A stretch of DNA of 7,253 nucleotides from Rhodospirillales bacterium (GTDB lineage Bacteria > Pseudomonadota > Alphaproteobacteria > Rhodospirillales > Defluviicoccaceae), in contig JAUXFS010000082.1 of assembly GCA_030622775.1 (NCBI GenBank), positions 1 to 7,253 of the forward strand, in the 5' to 3' direction. Under the pieces are notes generated by a model, which ran no database searches, was not told the DNA's origin, and worked only from the letters and a program-made list of their open reading frames with translations. This document shows positions 4,341-7,253 of this stretch, piece by piece (the first letter of the stretch is position 1; every line of letters begins with the position of its first letter). Made by a program: the position numbers and the translations under genes.

Positions 4341-5564
4341 TCACGTTCGGGTGACACTCTCGTGAGAGGACGCGCTGGCGTGAGAGGACGCGCGGGCGTG
4401 AGAGGAAGCGCGGGAGAAGCGGCCGGGGCCGAGCGCCGCCGCCGTCACGCCGAGGTCGGCGAGATCCGCGGGGACCTCCGCACCGGTGAGCAACGCCGCC
4501 GCCAGCCGGCCGAGCGCCGGCGACGTCTTGATGCCGTAGCCGCCCTGACCGGCGAGCCAGAAGAACGTCGGCTCCGCCGTATCCGGCCCGACCGCCGGCA
4601 GCTTGTCGGCGAGAAAGGACCTGAGGCCGGCCCACTTGTGGGCAATGCGTTCGACGGTGAGGGTGGTCGCTTCCCGGAGACGTTCGACGGCAACCGCCAC
4701 GTCCCATTCATCGGGCTGGGCATCCGAAGGCGGCATCGGCGTCTCGTCGCACGGCGAGGCGAGGATCCGGCCGGCTTCGGGCTTGAAGGAGACGCTTTCG
4801 TCCACATCGATGGTCATCGGCCAGCCGGCGACCGCCATCCCGCCCGGGGGGGTGCCCGGGGAGTCGCCCGGGGGGTCGAAAGTGATCACGGTGCGCCGTT
4901 TCGGGACCAGACCGAGCGGGGCGATCCCGGCCGCCTCGGCGATCTCGTCGGCCCAGGCGCCGGCGGCGTTGACGATGGCGCCGGCCGTCAGCGGGCCGGC
5001 GGTTGTTTGTATCCGCCAGCGTTCGCCCGGGCGCTCGATCGCATTCACCCCGGCGCCGGTGATCAACCGGCCGCCGCTGGCTTTGAAGCCGCGGAGAAAG
5101 CCCTGGTGGAGGGCGCCCACGTCGATGTCCATGGCGTGCGGCTCGTGAACCGCGCAGACCGCGTACCCGGAACGGAGGGCCGGCTGCAGGTCGGTGATCT
5201 CGCCGCCCTCGACGAGTCTCAGGTCCCGGGTGAGGTTGCGGCAATCGGCGAACAGTTGCTCGGCGCGCTGACGCTGGCCCTCACGGGCGAAATGGAGGAC
5301 GCCGCGGGGGCTGAGCAACGGGTATTCGGCGAACCCCGCCGGCGGGGTTTCCAGGAACGAACGGCTGCCGCGGACGAGCGCGCGAACCAGGGGCCCGCCG
5401 TAGGTTTCGACGAAAAGCGCGGCGGAACGGCCGGTGGCGTGATAACCGGGCGTGTCTTCGCGCTCGACGACGGCGATCCGGGCTCCGGGCGCTCTTTCGC
5501 TGAGTTCGAAGGCCGCCGCAGCCCCGGCGATGCCGGCGCCGATGACAAGGAAGTCGTAGTCCAC
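4341..5564 (-). CDS. FAD-dependent D-amino-acid-dehydrogenase-like oxidoreductase (DauA-related)
   Basis: The 407-residue protein belongs to the DAO flavoprotein family. Its Rossmann motif VIGAGIAGAAAAFEL is at residues 7-21, with the acidic end of the second strand at E35. PGYHATGRSAAL (39-50), NAAGAWAD (199-206), LGLVPKRR (217-224), HKWAGLRSFLAD (309-320) and GQGGYGIKTSP (339-349) follow the layout of Pseudomonas aeruginosa D-arginine dehydrogenase. R224 and R315 match its R222 and R305, which hold the substrate carboxylate. Residues that bind the arginine side chain or assist catalysis differ: E87 becomes V89, H48 becomes L50, Y249 becomes S259, while Y53 is kept as Y55. A D-amino acid or related amine substrate other than D-arginine is therefore likely. 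The start is GTG with GGAGGGGG upstream. It lies 16-17 nt after the RND gene. The last about 25 residues are an odd repeat tail, RASSHA/RASSHA/SASSHE. Confidence 0.88.
   Translation of the reverse strand: MDYDFLVIGAGIAGAAAAFELSERAPGARIAVVEREDTPGYHATGRSAALFVETYGGPLVRALVRGSRSFLETPPAGFAEYPLLSPRGVLHFAREGQRQRAEQLFADCRNLTRDLRLVEGGEITDLQPALRSGYAVCAVHEPHAMDIDVGALHQGFLRGFKASGGRLITGAGVNAIERPGERWRIQTTAGPLTAGAIVNAAGAWADEIAEAAGIAPLGLVPKRRTVITFDPPGDSPGTPPGGMAVAGWPMTIDVDESVSFKPEAGRILASPCDETPMPPSDAQPDEWDVAVAVERLREATTLTVERIAHKWAGLRSFLADKLPAVGPDTAEPTFFWLAGQGGYGIKTSPALGRLAAALLTGAEVPADLADLGVTAAALGPGRFSRASSHARASSHASASSHESVTRT
4361..4414. repeat. Three 18-bp tandem units at the 3' end of the FAD enzyme gene
   Basis: Units 4361-4378, 4379-4396 and 4397-4414 share the pattern CGTGAGAGGAMGCGCKGG and differ from each other at one or two bases. 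Read in the gene they encode SASSHE, RASSHA and RASSHA at residues 385-402, just before the stop. The repeat keeps the frame and forms a tail that DauA does not have. Confidence 0.9.
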
Positions 5565-5571
5565 CGTATCG

Positions 5572-5579
5572 CCCCCTCC
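5572..5579 (-). promoter_or_regulatory. Shine-Dalgarno supporting the GTG start of the FAD enzyme
   Basis: GGAGGGGG on the minus strand lies just after the RND stop codon and about eight nt before the GTG at 5564. It supports the GTG start and tight coupling of the two genes. Confidence 0.65.
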
Positions 5580-5580
5580 G

Positions 5581-7253
5581 CTACTCGGCCGCTTTCCTCT
5601 CCGACAGCGACACCGTTCTGGCCGCGGGACCGCGAACCTCGACCAGGGGCGCGACCAGCCCGAGCAGCGGCGGAATGATCGCCAGCGTCAGCACCGCCGA
5701 CAGCGCCAGCCCCCCGACGATCACCGAGCCCAGGCCCCGGTACAGCTCCGATCCGGCCCCCGCGAACACGACCAGCGGCAGCATGCCGAACACGCTGGTC
5801 AGCGTCGACATAAAAATCGGCCGGATGCGGGTGCGGGTGGCGGCGACGATGGCGTCGGCGATCTCCATGCCCTCGTTGCGGGCGTGATAGAGGGTCTGGT
5901 GCACCAGAAGGATGGCGTTGTTGACGACGATGCCGACCAGGATGACGAAGCCGAGCAGGGTCAGCATGTCCAGCGCCTGGTAGTGAAACAGGTTGAGCAC
6001 GGCGAGGCCGCCGATCCCGCCGGCGGTCGCCAGCGGCACCGACAGGACGATGATCAACGGAAAAACGAAGCTTTCGAACAGGACCGCCATCACCAGATAG
6101 ACGATGGCGACGGCGAGAAGCAACTGCCAGACCATGACATCCCAGGTCTGGGTCAGCTTGTCGGCGGTGCCGGCGAGGCGCAGTTTGATCCCCGGCGCCA
6201 GGCCCGACGCCTCGAGCTTGTCGATGACCTCCTCCTGGATGATCCGCATCGCCTCTTCGAGGGGCAACCGGGATGCCGGCCGCACCTGCAGGGTGACGGT
6301 GCGTTCGCGCTCGAGATGACGAATTTCCGTCGGGCCGGAGATGACGACCACGTCTGCGAGGGAACTGACCGGGATGATGTCGCCGGAGCCGGTGACGATG
6401 GGGAGGTTGTCGATGCCCTGCGTCTCGGTCACCTGGTTCAGGGGGCCGGTAAGAGTCAGGTCGATACGTTTGCCGCCGACGGTGATCTCGGCGACCCGAA
6501 TGCCGTCGTTGAACGCATCGACTGTCTGGCCGAATTCCGTCGCGGTCACGCCGTTGTCGGCGAGCCGCACCGGATCGGGATAGATCCTCACTTCCGGCGC
6601 ACCCAGCTCGAGGCCGGGTCTCGGGCGCAACTGATTGCCTTCGGCGCGCGGCAGGACACGGCCGATCAGGGCTGCCGCCCGCTGGGCGACGTCGAGCACG
6701 TCCTCGAGGTCCGGGCCCGAAACGTTGAGATCGATGGCGCGGCCGCCACCGACGGCGCGCCCGAATATGGACGGCTGGGTGACGAAGCCGAAGGTCCCCG
6801 GCTCCTTGAACACGGGTTCCTGGAGAACCGGGATCAACTCGGCGACCCGACTCGGATCCTTTGCGCTGGCGCCAAGGAAGGTGGAGGCGCGGCGGGCGAC
6901 GAAGAAGAAATTCTCGATCTTCGGCGGCTGTCCGTCCTCCGCCTCGGTTTCGGCATCATCTTCGGAGGAGAACAGCGGCCGTAACGCATCCTCGATCCCC
7001 TCGGCGATTCGGGTGGTCGTCTCCAGATTGTAGCCGGGCGGCGGCTGTACGCTGCCGAATACCAGGTTTCGATTGCCCTCCGGCAAATATTCCAGCTTCG
7101 GCAGGAACTGCCACGTCGCCACCGCCGCCGTGCCGCAGATCAGACCGACGGTGCCGAACGCCCAGCTTCTGTGGCGGACCACCCGACGGGTGAAGCCGAT
7201 TGTCCCGTCGACGAAAAGGGTGGCGAAACGGTCGACGCCCGGCAATCTCCGCC
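5581..7253 (-). CDS. RND efflux permease, C-terminal half (5' end outside window)
   Basis: This is the second half of an inner-membrane proton-driven RND pump of the AcrB/HAE1 type; it would work with a periplasmic adaptor and an outer-membrane channel that are not in the window. About 557 residues are visible and the frame is open to the edge, so the TTG at 7245 is not a real start. Counting from it, the segments are TM7 at about 29-47, a periplasmic porter loop from about 50 to 370 beginning LEYLPEGNRNLVFG, and five helices, TM8 to TM12, at about 371-390, 394-413, 425-448, 477-496 and 505-532. The TM10 motif VGIVVNNAILLV has N442 where AcrB has the relay lysine K940; this is seen in other RND subgroups. 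An acidic insert, SSEDDAETEAEDG, lies at 93-105. The gene is the first visible member of a run with the FAD enzyme and DUF1223 genes. Substrate is unknown. Confidence 0.9.
   Translation of the reverse strand, partial: RRLPGVDRFATLFVDGTIGFTRRVVRHRSWAFGTVGLICGTAAVATWQFLPKLEYLPEGNRNLVFGSVQPPPGYNLETTTRIAEGIEDALRPLFSSEDDAETEAEDGQPPKIENFFFVARRASTFLGASAKDPSRVAELIPVLQEPVFKEPGTFGFVTQPSIFGRAVGGGRAIDLNVSGPDLEDVLDVAQRAAALIGRVLPRAEGNQLRPRPGLELGAPEVRIYPDPVRLADNGVTATEFGQTVDAFNDGIRVAEITVGGKRIDLTLTGPLNQVTETQGIDNLPIVTGSGDIIPVSSLADVVVISGPTEIRHLERERTVTLQVRPASRLPLEEAMRIIQEEVIDKLEASGLAPGIKLRLAGTADKLTQTWDVMVWQLLLAVAIVYLVMAVLFESFVFPLIIVLSVPLATAGGIGGLAVLNLFHYQALDMLTLLGFVILVGIVVNNAILLVHQTLYHARNEGMEIADAIVAATRTRIRPIFMSTLTSVFGMLPLVVFAGAGSELYRGLGSVIVGGLALSAVLTLAIIPPLLGLVAPLVEVRGPAARTVSLSERKAAE

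Noticed and set aside
4304..4357. GTG start at 4357 for the DUF1223 gene
   Set aside because: It would overlap the FAD enzyme stop and place polar residues ahead of a clean signal peptide that begins at the ATG at 4303.
4341..5564. Assignment as D-arginine dehydrogenase DauA
   Set aside because: The overall match is strong, but the side-chain-recognition residues differ, so I give no symbol and no fixed substrate.
4194..5678. 494-residue plus-strand open frame
   Set aside because: It lies opposite the FAD enzyme gene and shows no domain; it is rich in Arg, Gly and Ala, as expected for the complement of a high-GC gene.
5884..6984. 366-residue plus-strand open frame
   Set aside because: It is antisense to the RND permease, which has recognisable helices and motifs throughout.

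Overview
The window is high-GC DNA, about two thirds G+C by eye. Its gene content fits a proteobacterium, most likely an alphaproteobacterium: a persulfide-sensor-type ArsR regulator next to a persulfide dioxygenase, a SPOR-domain inner-membrane protein, a secreted DUF1223 protein, and long antisense open frames produced by GC-rich codon use. The lineage is an inference from style and family membership, not from a marker gene. I see no rRNA, tRNA, insertion sequence, phage gene or CRISPR array.

Region 1 (1-1868) is a small sulfide/persulfide module. On the minus strand an ArsR-family repressor (941-1408) precedes an ETHE1-type metallo-beta-lactamase-fold persulfide dioxygenase with a C-terminal rhodanese domain (1-889, cut by the window edge). 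Divergent from them, on the plus strand, lies a TusA-family sulfur carrier (1641-1868). An AT-rich island at 1430-1451, striking in this GC-rich context, sits in the divergent region and is the best candidate for the promoter and operator. The likely logic is that persulfide inactivates the repressor, the dioxygenase/rhodanese oxidises or transfers the sulfane sulfur, and TusA carries sulfur.

Region 2 (1951-3532) holds one minus-strand gene for a 458-residue membrane protein ending in a SPOR domain. Its upstream region has nested inverted repeats. A perfect 22-bp palindrome covers its stop codon, where it converges with tusA.

Region 3 (3533-7253) is a minus-strand run that reads like an operon: the C-terminal half of an RND efflux permease, then (16-17 nt later) a FAD-dependent D-amino-acid-dehydrogenase-like enzyme, then (37 nt later) a secreted DUF1223 thioredoxin-like protein, followed by a 24-bp perfect palindrome. 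The three proteins have no obvious shared pathway.

I found no clearly new defence or mobile system. The most interesting points are the displaced second cysteine of the ArsR sensor, the altered substrate pocket of the DauA-like enzyme, 18-bp tandem duplications inside the ends of two unrelated genes, and several perfect palindromes at gene ends and upstream of the SPOR gene.
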